Shown here: positions 10,973-19,850 of the stretch, in pieces
Position numbering within the stretch: the stretch's first letter is position 1
How the letters are laid out: every line of letters begins with the position of its first letter
NCBI RefSeq assembly: GCF_001750725.1
Contig: NZ_CP017279.1
Location: forward strand, 2,914,001-2,978,000
DNA: 64,000 nucleotides
Source of the DNA: Enterobacter ludwigii
Lineage (GTDB): Bacteria > Pseudomonadota > Gammaproteobacteria > Enterobacterales > Enterobacteriaceae
Reading direction: 5' to 3'
Notes under the pieces: generated by a model
Database searches by the model: none
Told to the model about the DNA's origin: nothing
Seen by the model: the letters and a program-made list of their open reading frames with translations, nothing else
Program-made: the position numbers and the translations under genes

Positions 10973-13291
10973 ATGAAAAAATTAACTATTGGCTTAATTG
11001 GCAATCCTAATTCCGGCAAGACAACGCTATTTAACCAGCTCACGGGTGCGCGCCAGCGCGTCGGTAACTGGGCTGGCGTAACGGTTGAACGCAAAGAAGG
11101 CCTGTTCTCAACAACAGATCACCAGGTCACGCTGGTTGACCTGCCCGGCACGTACTCCTTAACCACGATCTCCTCGCAAACTTCGCTCGATGAGCAGATT
11201 GCCTGTCACTATATTCTTAGCGGCGACGCGGATCTGCTTATCAACGTGGTTGATGCCTCAAACCTTGAGCGTAACCTCTACCTGACGCTGCAGCTGCTGG
11301 AGCTGGGCATTCCCTGCATCGTGGCGCTCAACATGCTCGACATTGCAGAGAAACAGAAACTGCGTATCGACGTCGATGCCCTCTCCGCACGGCTGGGGTG
11401 CCCGGTCGTTCCGCTGGTGTCGACGCGCGCCCGCGGTATTGATGCCCTGAAACTGGCTATCGATCGCCACGCGGGAAATCGTAACGTTGAGCTGGTGCAC
11501 TACGCCCAGCCGCTCCTGCGCGAAGCGGATCTGCTGGCGCAAGAGATGGACAAAAGCATGCCCGCGAAACAGCGCCTGTGGCTCGGCCTGCAAATGCTGG
11601 AAGGGGATATCTACAGCCGCGCCTATGCTGGTCATGCGGCAGATAAACTGGACGTGGTCCTCGCCCGTCTGAGCGACGAGCTGGATGACCCGGCCCTGCA
11701 TATCGCTGATGCTCGCTATCAGGCCATCGCCGCGATTTGCGACGTGGTCAGTAACGCCCTGACGGCGGAACCGAGCCGCTTCACCGCGGCCGTGGATAAG
11801 GTTGTGCTTAACCGCTTCCTCGGTTTGCCGGTCTTCTTGCTGGTGATGTACCTGATGTTCTTGCTCGCCATTAACATTGGTGGCGCACTCCAGCCGATTT
11901 TCGATGCCGGTTCCGTTGCTATCTTTGTTCATGGCATTCAGTGGGTGGGTTACACCCTGCATTTCCCGGAATGGCTGACCATCTTCCTTGCCCAGGGGAT
12001 TGGCGGTGGTATCAACACCGTACTGCCTCTGGTGCCGCAAATCGGCATGATGTATCTGTTCCTCTCCTTCCTTGAGGATTCCGGTTACATGGCGCGCGCC
12101 GCCTTCGTCATGGATCGCCTGATGCAGGCGCTCGGTCTGCCGGGCAAATCCTTCGTGCCGCTGATCGTGGGCTTCGGCTGTAACGTGCCCTCGGTTATGG
12201 GTGCCCGTACGCTGGATGCGCCGCGTGAACGTCTGATGACCATTATGATGGCACCGTTTATGTCCTGCGGTGCGCGACTGGCTATCTTCGCGGTCTTTGC
12301 CGCGGCCTTCTTTGGGCAGCAGGGGGCGCTGGCGGTCTTCTCGCTGTACGTGCTGGGTATCGTCATGGCCATTCTCACGGGGCTGATGCTGAAACACACC
12401 ATCATGCGCGGCGAAGCGTCGCCGTTCGTTATGGAACTGCCGGTCTACCACGTCCCCCATCTTAAAAGCCTAGTGATCCAGACCTGGCAGCGCCTGAAAG
12501 GCTTCGTCCTGCGTGCCGGTAAAGTGATTGTTATCGTGAGTATTTTCCTGAGCGCGCTGAACAGCTTCACCCTGAGCGGACAGGCTGCGGATAACATCAA
12601 CGACTCCGCCCTCGCCTCCGTCAGCCGCGTCATAACCCCGGTCTTCAAACCGATCGGCGTCCATGACGATAACTGGCAGGCGACCGTCGGTCTGTTCACC
12701 GGTGCGATGGCGAAAGAGGTGGTCGTCGGGACCCTGAATACGCTTTACACCGCGGAGAACATCCAGGAGCAAGCGTTCAATCCGGCAGAGTTTCATCTCG
12801 GTAACGAACTGCTGGGTGCCGTCGAAGAGACATGGCAGAGCCTGAAAGACACCTTCAGTCTGAGCGTGCTGGCGAACCCTATCGAGGCCAGTAAAGGTGA
12901 CGGCGAAATGGCAACGGGTGCCATGGGCGTGATGAGCGAGAAATTTGGCAGCGCCTCTGCGGCCTACAGCTACCTCATCTTTGTTCTGCTCTATATTCCG
13001 TGCATCTCCGTCATGGGCGCGATTGCCCGCGAGTCCAGCCGTGGCTGGATGGGCTTCTCCATTCTGTGGGGGCTCAACATCGCGTACTCGCTGGCGACGC
13101 TCTTTTATCAGACCGTTAACTTTAGCCAGCACCCGCGGTATAGCCTGGTGTGCATCCTGGCGGTTGTGCTGTTTAACGTGCTCGTTCTCGGCCTGCTACG
13201 CCGGGCACGCAGCCGGGTTGATATCAACCTGCTGGCAAACCGCAAAACGGCTGCCACCTGCTGCAAAAGCCCGGCGGGCGACTGTCACTAA
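10973..13291 (+). CDS. feoB: Ferrous iron permease FeoB
   Basis: A 772-residue inner-membrane Fe(II) transporter with an N-terminal G-protein domain. G1 is GNPNSGKTT (about residues 9-17), G3 is DLPG, and G4 is NMLD near residue 120. A GDI-like helical domain follows, then the polytopic membrane domain with two Gate-type segments containing conserved cysteines (VGFGCNVPSV and APFMSCGARL). The C-terminus ends with CCKSPAGDCH, giving several extra cysteines. Middle gene of the feo operon; feoC begins 10 bases later. Confidence 0.98.
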   Translation: MKKLTIGLIGNPNSGKTTLFNQLTGARQRVGNWAGVTVERKEGLFSTTDHQVTLVDLPGTYSLTTISSQTSLDEQIACHYILSGDADLLINVVDASNLERNLYLTLQLLELGIPCIVALNMLDIAEKQKLRIDVDALSARLGCPVVPLVSTRARGIDALKLAIDRHAGNRNVELVHYAQPLLREADLLAQEMDKSMPAKQRLWLGLQMLEGDIYSRAYAGHAADKLDVVLARLSDELDDPALHIADARYQAIAAICDVVSNALTAEPSRFTAAVDKVVLNRFLGLPVFLLVMYLMFLLAINIGGALQPIFDAGSVAIFVHGIQWVGYTLHFPEWLTIFLAQGIGGGINTVLPLVPQIGMMYLFLSFLEDSGYMARAAFVMDRLMQALGLPGKSFVPLIVGFGCNVPSVMGARTLDAPRERLMTIMMAPFMSCGARLAIFAVFAAAFFGQQGALAVFSLYVLGIVMAILTGLMLKHTIMRGEASPFVMELPVYHVPHLKSLVIQTWQRLKGFVLRAGKVIVIVSIFLSALNSFTLSGQAADNINDSALASVSRVITPVFKPIGVHDDNWQATVGLFTGAMAKEVVVGTLNTLYTAENIQEQAFNPAEFHLGNELLGAVEETWQSLKDTFSLSVLANPIEASKGDGEMATGAMGVMSEKFGSASAAYSYLIFVLLYIPCISVMGAIARESSRGWMGFSILWGLNIAYSLATLFYQTVNFSQHPRYSLVCILAVVLFNVLVLGLLRRARSRVDINLLANRKTAATCCKSPAGDCH

Positions 13292-13301
13292 GGGGTAAGC
13301 C

Positions 13302-13541
13302 ATGGCATCGTTGATTCAGGTACGTGACCTGCTGGCGTTACAAGGGCGAATGGAGGCGAAACAGCTAAGCCTCACCCTGCATACGCCACAGCCGATGATC
13401 GATGCCATGCTGGAAAGACTGGAAGCCATGGGAAAAGCGGTGCGTATTCAGGAAGAGGCGGAGGGCTGCCTGTCCGGCAGTTGTAAAAGCTGCCCGGAAG
13501 GAAAAGCCTGCCTCAGAGAGTGGTGGGCACTGCGCGCATAA
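13302..13541 (+). CDS. feoC: FeoC winged-helix regulator of FeoB
   Basis: A 79-residue protein with a LysR-like winged helix in the first 55 residues and a cysteine cluster of the form [15 protein letters not shown], able to bind an iron-sulfur cluster. In Klebsiella and Salmonella FeoC protects FeoB from FtsH or senses iron and oxygen; the exact role is still debated. It follows feoB by 10 bases. Confidence 0.96.
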   Translation: MASLIQVRDLLALQGRMEAKQLSLTLHTPQPMIDAMLERLEAMGKAVRIQEEAEGCLSGSCKSCPEGKACLREWWALRA

Positions 13542-13542
13542 A

Positions 13543-13562
13543 GCCGGGCATCGCTGCCCGGC
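13543..13562. terminator. Terminator between feoC and the DUF1471 gene
   Basis: The 8-bp stem GCCGGGCA / TGCCCGGC lies directly after the feoC stop and just before the end of the convergent small gene. It probably serves both strands. Confidence 0.75.
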
Positions 13563-13571
13563 ATTATCGTA

Positions 13572-13841
13572 TTACTTATAGACGTCCGCCGTTGCGCGCA
13601 CGTTTTTGGTCTGTTTTTCTGCACTGGTGACGACGTAGTACTTCCCACCCAGCTCATCCGCTTTCTTAGACAGCTCTTTTTTGGCGTCCATCGGCGCGGT
13701 CGTGTCAGACGTAGAAATCTCACCAACTTTGGTCAGATTCATCCCGGCAACTTTATCTTTTTCCAGCTCTTGTGCCGCAAAGGCGCCAAATGAAAGTGAC
13801 CCAATAACCAGAGAAGTGACGATACCTGTAACAAGTTTCAT
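13572..13841 (-). CDS. Small secreted DUF1471 (BhsA/McbA/YhcN-like) protein
   Basis: An 89-residue protein with a clear signal peptide (basic start MK, hydrophobic core, cleavage after GAFAA near residue 23). The mature part fits the DUF1471 pattern: a beta-strand, a PMDAKKELSKKADELGGKYY helix and a final strand ending ADVYK. Family members BhsA, McbA and YhcN are periplasmic or outer-membrane-associated stress proteins linked to biofilm, acid or peroxide stress. I choose the ATG at 13841, since the longer form from 13856 (MESQAM...) precedes a normal signal peptide. E. coli K-12 has the transposase-like yhgA here. The specific function is unknown. Confidence 0.9.
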   Translation of the reverse strand: MKLVTGIVTSLVIGSLSFGAFAAQELEKDKVAGMNLTKVGEISTSDTTAPMDAKKELSKKADELGGKYYVVTSAEKQTKNVRATADVYK

Positions 13842-13889
13842 AGCCTGACTCTCCATAGGATTGTTGTTTTGATTATCGTAGGCAGAACA

Positions 13890-13920
13890 ACCGCAACGAC
13901 ATCTGGAGTATGGTTGCGGT
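13890..13920 (-). terminator. Inverted repeat between bioH and the DUF1471 gene
   Basis: ACCGCAAC (13890-13897) pairs with GTTGCGGT (13913-13920) over a 15-base loop, and on the minus strand it is followed by TGTT. It may be a weak bioH terminator or attenuator ahead of the small gene. Confidence 0.4.
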
Positions 13921-13952
13921 GTGAAACTTTTTCCAGGCTGGATAGAAAATAA

Positions 13953-14726
13953 TCAGTCTAAACGTTGACTTAACGCAATCAGCGCTGAACAAAACTCCGC
14001 CGGATGAGAGATAAACGGCGCATGCGCGGCTTTGTTTATCACCAGAGACTCACTTTGTGGCCAGAGTGAATCCAGCACTGGAACCACTTTTCGCGGCACC
14101 AGCCCGTCGAGGTAGCCGTAGATACGCAGGTGCGGCATCGCCAGCGCGGCCAGCGGCTCACGTAAATCGACGGTTTTGAGGATCTCAAGCCCCCCGTTAA
14201 GCACCTCAACGTCCGGCATCGGCAGGGAAAGCACGGTCTGCTTCAGCGCTCTGGCATCCTGACGCGCGGTGTCGGTTCCCATTGTCTGCAGGGCCAGGAA
14301 ACGCTCAACGGTCCGCTGGAAGTCTTCGCTCAACTGTTTCTGGAACCCGGCCAGCACATCCGGTTTTATGCCCGGCCAGTCGTCCTTTGCACTGAAGCAC
14401 GGTGACGAGGCTACCGTGACCAGCGCACGCACGCGCTCGGGATGGGTCAACGCAATCTGGCTCGCCACCAGCCCGCCCAGGCTCCAGCCCAGCCAGATGG
14501 CGTGTTGCGGCGCAGCGTCCAGAACCTGCTGCGCCATCTCCTCGACCGACATTGCCCCAAAGCCGCGGCTGCGGCCAAAGCCCGGTAAATCCACCAGATG
14601 CAGGGTAAATTGCGAGGCGAGTTCCCCGGTTATGCAATTCCATACTTCGGCATTCAGGCCCCATCCGTGCAGCAGCACAAGATGGCAATTTCCCGTCCCT
14701 ACAGTCTGCCACCACAGCGTCTTCAT
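13953..14726 (-). CDS. bioH: Pimeloyl-ACP methyl ester esterase BioH
   Basis: An alpha/beta-hydrolase that frees pimeloyl-ACP from its methyl ester and so ends the early steps of biotin synthesis. The 257-residue protein has the nucleophile elbow GWSLGG with Ser82, an Asp near 207 (YGYLDGLVP) and His235 (AAHAPF), the three catalytic residues. The oxyanion/HGWG motif is at residues 20-23. Divergent from gntX, as in E. coli. It appears to be transcribed alone. Confidence 0.97.
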   Translation of the reverse strand: MKTLWWQTVGTGNCHLVLLHGWGLNAEVWNCITGELASQFTLHLVDLPGFGRSRGFGAMSVEEMAQQVLDAAPQHAIWLGWSLGGLVASQIALTHPERVRALVTVASSPCFSAKDDWPGIKPDVLAGFQKQLSEDFQRTVERFLALQTMGTDTARQDARALKQTVLSLPMPDVEVLNGGLEILKTVDLREPLAALAMPHLRIYGYLDGLVPRKVVPVLDSLWPQSESLVINKAAHAPFISHPAEFCSALIALSQRLD

Positions 14727-14762
14727 CAGTTACTGTTCTCTTTTTTCACATGGAGGTTGCAC

Positions 14763-15446
14763 ATGTTAACAGTGCCTGGCTTGTGCTGGCTATGCCGGAT
14801 GCCGCTTGCCCTCAGCGCATGGGGCGTCTGCTCCGTTTGCACCCGCTCGCTGAAAAGGCAGGCGATGACGTGTCCGCAGTGTGGGCTAAATGCCACCGGG
14901 CGAGACGCTCCCTGCGGCCGCTGCCTGAAAAAAGCGCCGCCGTGGTGTGCCCTGGTGGCTGTGGATGATTATGTTGCGCCGTTAAGCGGCCTTATACATG
15001 CGCTGAAGTTTGCCGGCCAGAGTGTGCTGGCGCGTCCCCTCGCCCGCCTGTTACTGCTGGCCGTTTTACAGGCGCGACGCACCCGCGGCCTGCCGAACAT
15101 CGACATGGTGGTTAACGTGCCTTTATACCGTCGCCGACACTGGCGACGCGGCTACAACCAAAGTGACCTGCTTTGCCGCCCGCTCGCGCGATGGCTCGGT
15201 TGCCGGTACGACGCCCGTGCGCTCAAACGCGTCCATAATACAGCTATCCAGCATCAGCTCACGGCCCGGCTTCGCAAAAGGAACCTCAAAAATGCCTTTC
15301 GTCTTGAATTCCCGGTCAAAGGCCTCCATATCGCGATTGTGGATGATGTCGTCACCACAGGCAGTACCGTTGCTGAACTTTCCCGACTGCTTTTGCAAAG
15401 CGGCGCCGCGTCGGTTCAGGTATGGTGTCTGTGCCGTACCTTGTAG
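14763..15446 (+). CDS. gntX: ComF/GntX-family phosphoribosyltransferase-like protein
   Basis: A 227-residue ComF-family protein. The N-terminal third has four CxxC pairs (CWLC, CSVC, CPQC, CGRC), a likely zinc-binding region. The C-terminal half is a type I phosphoribosyltransferase fold with the PRPP-binding motif IVDDVVTTGST near residue 195. E. coli GntX is linked to gluconate use in older work, but ComF homologues act in DNA uptake, and E. coli needs it to use DNA as a nutrient. I choose the ATG at 14763 (MLTVPGLCWLC), matching E. coli. The upstream extension runs antisense through bioH. Confidence 0.94.
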   Translation: MLTVPGLCWLCRMPLALSAWGVCSVCTRSLKRQAMTCPQCGLNATGRDAPCGRCLKKAPPWCALVAVDDYVAPLSGLIHALKFAGQSVLARPLARLLLLAVLQARRTRGLPNIDMVVNVPLYRRRHWRRGYNQSDLLCRPLARWLGCRYDARALKRVHNTAIQHQLTARLRKRNLKNAFRLEFPVKGLHIAIVDDVVTTGSTVAELSRLLLQSGAASVQVWCLCRTL

Positions 15447-15507
15447 CCCTTCTTCAATGGGCGTATGATTATACCCAGGTAATTTAGTCAACTATTAGGC
15501 CAAAGCT

Positions 15508-16083
15508 ATGATCCGTATTTCCGATTCTGCACAAGCGCACTTTGCCAAACTGCTGGCAAATCAGGAAGAAGGGACGCAGATCCGCGTGTTTGTGATCAAT
15601 CCAGGCACTCCGAATGCAGAATGTGGTGTCTCTTATTGTCCTCCGGACGCAGTGGAAGCGACTGACACTGCCCTTAAATTCGAACAGCTCACGGCTTACG
15701 TTGATGAGCTGAGCGCACCGTATCTTGAAGATGCGGAGATCGACTTCGTCACCGATCAGCTGGGTTCTCAGCTGACCCTGAAAGCGCCAAACGCCAAAAT
15801 GCGTAAAGTGTCTGACGATGCCCCCCTGATGGAGCGCGTCGAGTACCTGCTGCAGTCTCAGATCAACCCACAGCTGGCGGGCCACGGCGGTCGTGTTTCC
15901 CTGATGGAAATCACTGAAGACGGCCTGGCGATCCTGCAGTTCGGCGGCGGCTGTAACGGTTGTTCAATGGTTGATGTCACGCTGAAAGAAGGGATCGAGA
16001 AGCAGCTGCTGAACGAATTCCCGGAACTGAAAGGTGTGCGCGATCTGACCGAACACCAGCGCGGCGAGCACTCTTACTACTAA
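15508..16083 (+). CDS. nfuA: Iron-sulfur carrier protein NfuA
   Basis: A 191-residue Fe-S carrier that matures apoproteins under stress. The N-terminal half is a degenerate A-type (IscA-like) scaffold lacking the usual cysteine triad. The C-terminal Nfu domain has the cluster-binding motif CNGC (Cys149 and Cys152). It follows gntX by 61 bases on the same strand and ends in a REP-like stem-loop. Confidence 0.98.
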   Translation: MIRISDSAQAHFAKLLANQEEGTQIRVFVINPGTPNAECGVSYCPPDAVEATDTALKFEQLTAYVDELSAPYLEDAEIDFVTDQLGSQLTLKAPNAKMRKVSDDAPLMERVEYLLQSQINPQLAGHGGRVSLMEITEDGLAILQFGGGCNGCSMVDVTLKEGIEKQLLNEFPELKGVRDLTEHQRGEHSYY

Positions 16084-16099
16084 GCGTCCGCCTGCTTTT

Positions 16100-16129
16100 G
16101 CCCGGTGGCGCTATGCTTACCGGGCCTGC
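16100..16129. repeat. REP-like palindrome, family B, after nfuA
   Basis: GCCCGG...CCGGGC with the asymmetric inner sequence TGGCGCTATGCTTA and a trailing CTGC. This matches the enterobacterial REP/PU layout. Similar elements occur at 29374, 29415 and 46729. It probably also terminates nfuA. Confidence 0.75.
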
Positions 16130-16215
16130 TTTCCCCTCCCTGCCTTGCCTCCCCATATGTTGACCTGCGTCTCATAATTCAAATTTAGCCCCCCAGGGTG
16201 ATTCTCAACCACGAC

Positions 16216-16231
16216 ATGTTACCCGTATCAT
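16216..16231 (+). promoter_or_regulatory. GntR operator 1 of gntT
   Basis: ATGTTACCCGTATCAT is a near-palindromic match to the GntR operator pattern ATGTTACCnnTAACAT. It lies about 175 bp before gntT. A second copy closer to the gene suggests DNA looping, as described for E. coli gntT. The remainder of the 307-bp nfuA-gntT spacer is untranslated control DNA. Confidence 0.75.
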
Positions 16232-16355
16232 TCTCGTGGGCACTAAGCACCTTCATAACAGCCGACTAAACTTAATAGTTTCCAAGGCAACAGTATTAGT
16301 GCCGTTAACACTCTGTTCCCAGTTGGGACAATCGGAATTTGTCGTTGAAACAATG

Positions 16356-16371
16356 ACGTTACCCATAACAA
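16356..16371 (+). promoter_or_regulatory. GntR operator 2 of gntT
   Basis: ACGTTACCCATAACAA matches the GntR operator core GTTACC-N-(A/T)AACA. It sits 20 bp before the gntT start, where a bound repressor would block initiation or the early transcript. Confidence 0.7.
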
Positions 16372-16390
16372 TTCAAAGGCCAGGTAAATC

Positions 16391-17707
16391 ATGCCATTAG
16401 TCATCGTTGCTATCGGTGTTGTGTTATTACTGCTCTTGATGATCCGTTTCAAAATGAACGGGTTTATCGCTCTGGTTCTGGTGGCACTTGCAGTCGGTCT
16501 GATGCAAGGGATGCCGCTGGTGAAAGTCATCAGCTCCATTAAAGCCGGTGTCGGCGGCACGCTCGGTAGCCTGGCACTGATCATGGGCTTTGGCGCTATG
16601 CTCGGCAAAATGCTGGCAGACTGTGGGGGCGCCCAGCGTATTGCCACCACGCTGATTGCCAAATTTGGTAAGAAGAATATTCAGTGGGCGGTCGTGTTAA
16701 CCGGGTTTACCGTCGGTTTCGCACTGTTCTATGAAGTGGGCTTCGTGCTGATGCTGCCACTGGTGTTCACCATCGCAGCGGCAGCGAACATTCCACTGCT
16801 GTATGTCGGTGTACCGATGGCCGCCGCGCTGTCCGTTACGCACGGTTTCCTGCCACCACACCCGGGTCCAACCGCGATCGCCACCATCTTCCATGCCGAT
16901 ATGGGTAAAACCCTGCTGTTCGGTACGATTCTGGCAATCCCGACGGTGATCCTGGCCGGCCCGGTTTATGCCCGCTTCCTGAAAGGGATTGATAAGCCTA
17001 TCCCGGAAGGTCTGTACAGCGCGAAAACCTTCACGGAAGAAGAGATGCCTGGTTTTGGCGTCAGCGTCTGGACCTCTCTGGTGCCGGTCATCCTGATGGC
17101 GATGCGTGCCGTGGCGGAAATGATCCTGCCAAAAGGCCACCCGTTCCTGTCCGTTGCCGAGTTCCTGGGCGACCCGGTGATGGCGACGCTGATTGCGGTA
17201 CTGATTGCGATGTTCACCTTCGGCCTGAACCGTGGTCGTTCAATGGATCAGATTAACGACACGCTGACCTCTTCCATCAAAATCATTGCCATGATGCTGC
17301 TGATTATCGGTGGTGGCGGTGCGTTCAAGCAGGTGCTGGTCGACAGCGGCGTGGATAAATACATCGCGGCCATGATGCATGAAACCAATGTGTCACCGCT
17401 GCTGATGGCGTGGTCTATCGCTGCGGTGCTGCGTATCGCGCTCGGCTCTGCAACCGTTGCAGCAATCACCGCCGGTGGTATCGTTGCGCCGCTGATTGCG
17501 ACGACGGGCGTGAGCCCTGAGCTGATGGTTATCGCGGTAGGTTCCGGTAGCGTGATTTTCTCTCACGTGAACGATCCGGGCTTCTGGCTGTTCAAGGAAT
17601 ATTTCAACCTGACTATCGGTGAAACCATCAAGTCCTGGTCTGCACTGGAAACCATTATTTCGGTGTGTGGTCTGGTCGGGGTTCTGCTGCTGAACATGGT
17701 TATCTGA
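16391..17707 (+). CDS. gntT: High-affinity gluconate:H+ symporter GntT
   Basis: A 438-residue GntP-family inner-membrane permease with about 12-14 hydrophobic segments. Family motifs visible include GFALFYEVGFVLMLPLVF, the conserved HGFLPPHPGPTA loop near residue 155, and a C-terminal FSHVNDPGFWLFKEYF. It imports gluconate for the kinase GntK encoded at 42320. Two GntR operators precede it, and a strong terminator shared with malQ follows. Confidence 0.97.
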   Translation: MPLVIVAIGVVLLLLLMIRFKMNGFIALVLVALAVGLMQGMPLVKVISSIKAGVGGTLGSLALIMGFGAMLGKMLADCGGAQRIATTLIAKFGKKNIQWAVVLTGFTVGFALFYEVGFVLMLPLVFTIAAAANIPLLYVGVPMAAALSVTHGFLPPHPGPTAIATIFHADMGKTLLFGTILAIPTVILAGPVYARFLKGIDKPIPEGLYSAKTFTEEEMPGFGVSVWTSLVPVILMAMRAVAEMILPKGHPFLSVAEFLGDPVMATLIAVLIAMFTFGLNRGRSMDQINDTLTSSIKIIAMMLLIIGGGGAFKQVLVDSGVDKYIAAMMHETNVSPLLMAWSIAAVLRIALGSATVAAITAGGIVAPLIATTGVSPELMVIAVGSGSVIFSHVNDPGFWLFKEYFNLTIGETIKSWSALETIISVCGLVGVLLLNMVI

Positions 17708-17714
17708 TATCAAA

Positions 17715-17743
17715 AAGCCGGGTAGCTTGCGCTTACCCGGCTT
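17715..17743. terminator. Bidirectional terminator between gntT and malQ
   Basis: The 10-bp stem AAGCCGGGTA / TACCCGGCTT is flanked by A and T tracts. It serves gntT on the plus strand and malQ on the minus strand. Its arms resemble REP-like family B. Confidence 0.85.
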
Positions 17744-17759
17744 TCTTCTCTCTGTGAGA

Positions 17760-19841
17760 CTACCGCGTTTTACCCACCGCTTTTCTGCGCTTATCCAAAT
17801 CCTTAATCAGCCTGTTCACCCCGTCATCGGCAAACATCTTCTCAAGCGTGATGGACAATTTGCGACGCCAGTTCTTGTACTGATAGCTGGTACCCGGAAT
17901 GTTCACCGGCTCCGCCATATCAATCCAGTCTTCCGGCTGCAGACCCAGCAGGGCACTGTTGCTGTCGGCAATATAGCGCTGCAATCCGCGGTTGAGTGTA
18001 GGCGTCATCGACATCAGTGATGCCTTATGCCCGGCGCGTTTCGGCAGGCAGCCATGCTTGTGTAACGCATCAAGCAACCCTTGCTTCGCCAGCTCGCGAT
18101 CCTGATACAGCCCACGTAAGACCTCTTCATCCGGATACAGACCCAGCGTTTTACCGAGTGTCAGATCGCCGCTTTCCCAATAGCCACGAAGCGTAGGAAG
18201 GTCATGCGTCGTCGCGACTGCCATTGACTGTTCAGGGTACGCTTTCGGCGCGCGGAAGGTTTTCTCATGGTCGTTTTCAAAATAGAGCACTTTATAGGAG
18301 TAAACACCGCTGTCGCGGAGCTTACTGACAATCTCAACCGGCACGGTACCGAGATCTTCGCCGATCACCATGCACTGATGACGTTTACTCTCCAGCGCCA
18401 GGATCGAGAGCAGATCGTCAACCGGATACTGTACATACGCGCCGTGGTCAGCCGTTTCACCATAAGGGATCCACCACAGACGCAGGACGGACATCACGTG
18501 GTCAATTCGCAGCGCGCCGCAGTTTTGCATGTTGGCGCGCAGCAGGTCGATAAACGGCTCGTAAGCCCGCGCAGCCATGACGTGCGGATCCATCGGCGGC
18601 AAACCCCAGTTCTGGCCGAGCGGGCCAAGAATATCCGGCGGTGCGCCCACGGAGGCCTTCAGGCAATAAAGCTCGCGGTCACACCAGGTTTCCGCCCCGC
18701 CTTCCGCCACGCCAACGGCCAGATCGCGGTACAGGCCGATCGGCATTTTATAGCCCTGGCTCACCTGCCAGCAGGCGGCAAACTGGCTGTAAGCCAGCCA
18801 CTGCAGCCAGAGGAAGAAGTCCACCTCGTCAGCATACTTTTTGCAGAACGCCTGCACTTCGGGCGTATCGACAGATTGATACGCTTCCGGCCATACCGGC
18901 CAGCCCCAGCGCATTTCGTCCTCTTTTACCTGATAAGCGTGCAATGCATCGAACGCCGCCTGCCAGTAAAGGCTCTCGCCTTCCTGGGCCACAAACTGGC
19001 GGAAAGCCGACATCTGCTCGTCATCACGCTGCGAAAAACCTTTCCACGCCAGACGTAACGCGGCCATTTTCAGTGCGGTGACGGTGGCATAGTCTACCCA
19101 GTCAGTCTCGCGCGCCTGCTTCAGCGCCTGCTGAGTGGTCGTGAGGTTCCACCACGCCTGCGCCTCTTTGCTGCTTTTGAAATCGTCTAAGGCATTCACG
19201 TCAATGTAAATCACGTTCAGCCAGCGACGGGATGACGGGCTGTACGGACTGGCACTTTCCGGGTTCGCCGGATAGAGCGCATGAATGGGGTTGAGGCCGA
19301 TAAACGCACCGCCACGCTCGCCCACATCCGCCAGCATCTTTTTCAGGTCGCCAAAATCGCCGATACCCCAGTTGCTGTCAGAGCGCAGCGTGTAGAGCTG
19401 CACGCAGGCCCCCCACAGCTTTTTACCCTCGAGCAACGCCTGCGGCTCATAGCAGCGTTTTGGCGCAACAATCACCCGACAATGAAAACGCTGGTCGTCC
19501 TGCGTGAGGGTTAACGTGTGATAGCCCTCCGGCAGTTTTGCCGGAAGGTTAAGCGCTTTGCCACCGGTGGCGTGGCCTTTGTGCTGTTGCCCCTCTTCGG
19601 TCGTGAGCAGCCAGCTAAATTCGCCGCGCCCGTTTACCGTAAGCGGCATCTTTTTACCGGCGGTAAACACCTTCACGTTCGGCACCGGAGCAACCGACGC
19701 TTTCGCGTCGGTCTTGTGCATGGCATCCAGCAAACGTCTTTTGGTGTCGGCGCCAATAGACTGTGGTTTGCCGTGAGCATTAATGTAACTGAGGCTGATC
19801 CCCGCCGCCTGCGCGGCACTGTCCAGACGTTTACTCTCCAT
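17760..19841 (-). CDS. malQ: 4-alpha-glucanotransferase (amylomaltase) MalQ
   Basis: A 693-residue GH77 enzyme that disproportionates maltose and maltodextrins, releasing glucose and longer chains for MalP. Visible family features are the GIGDFGDL region near residue 160, RIDHVMSVLRLWWIP with the nucleophile Asp, and GEDLGTVP with the acid/base Glu. The length is within one residue of E. coli MalQ. It lies 9 bases after malP and is cotranscribed from the MalT-dependent malP promoter. Confidence 0.98.
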   Translation of the reverse strand: MESKRLDSAAQAAGISLSYINAHGKPQSIGADTKRRLLDAMHKTDAKASVAPVPNVKVFTAGKKMPLTVNGRGEFSWLLTTEEGQQHKGHATGGKALNLPAKLPEGYHTLTLTQDDQRFHCRVIVAPKRCYEPQALLEGKKLWGACVQLYTLRSDSNWGIGDFGDLKKMLADVGERGGAFIGLNPIHALYPANPESASPYSPSSRRWLNVIYIDVNALDDFKSSKEAQAWWNLTTTQQALKQARETDWVDYATVTALKMAALRLAWKGFSQRDDEQMSAFRQFVAQEGESLYWQAAFDALHAYQVKEDEMRWGWPVWPEAYQSVDTPEVQAFCKKYADEVDFFLWLQWLAYSQFAACWQVSQGYKMPIGLYRDLAVGVAEGGAETWCDRELYCLKASVGAPPDILGPLGQNWGLPPMDPHVMAARAYEPFIDLLRANMQNCGALRIDHVMSVLRLWWIPYGETADHGAYVQYPVDDLLSILALESKRHQCMVIGEDLGTVPVEIVSKLRDSGVYSYKVLYFENDHEKTFRAPKAYPEQSMAVATTHDLPTLRGYWESGDLTLGKTLGLYPDEEVLRGLYQDRELAKQGLLDALHKHGCLPKRAGHKASLMSMTPTLNRGLQRYIADSNSALLGLQPEDWIDMAEPVNIPGTSYQYKNWRRKLSITLEKMFADDGVNRLIKDLDKRRKAVGKTR

Positions 19842-19850
19842 CGCGCTTCC

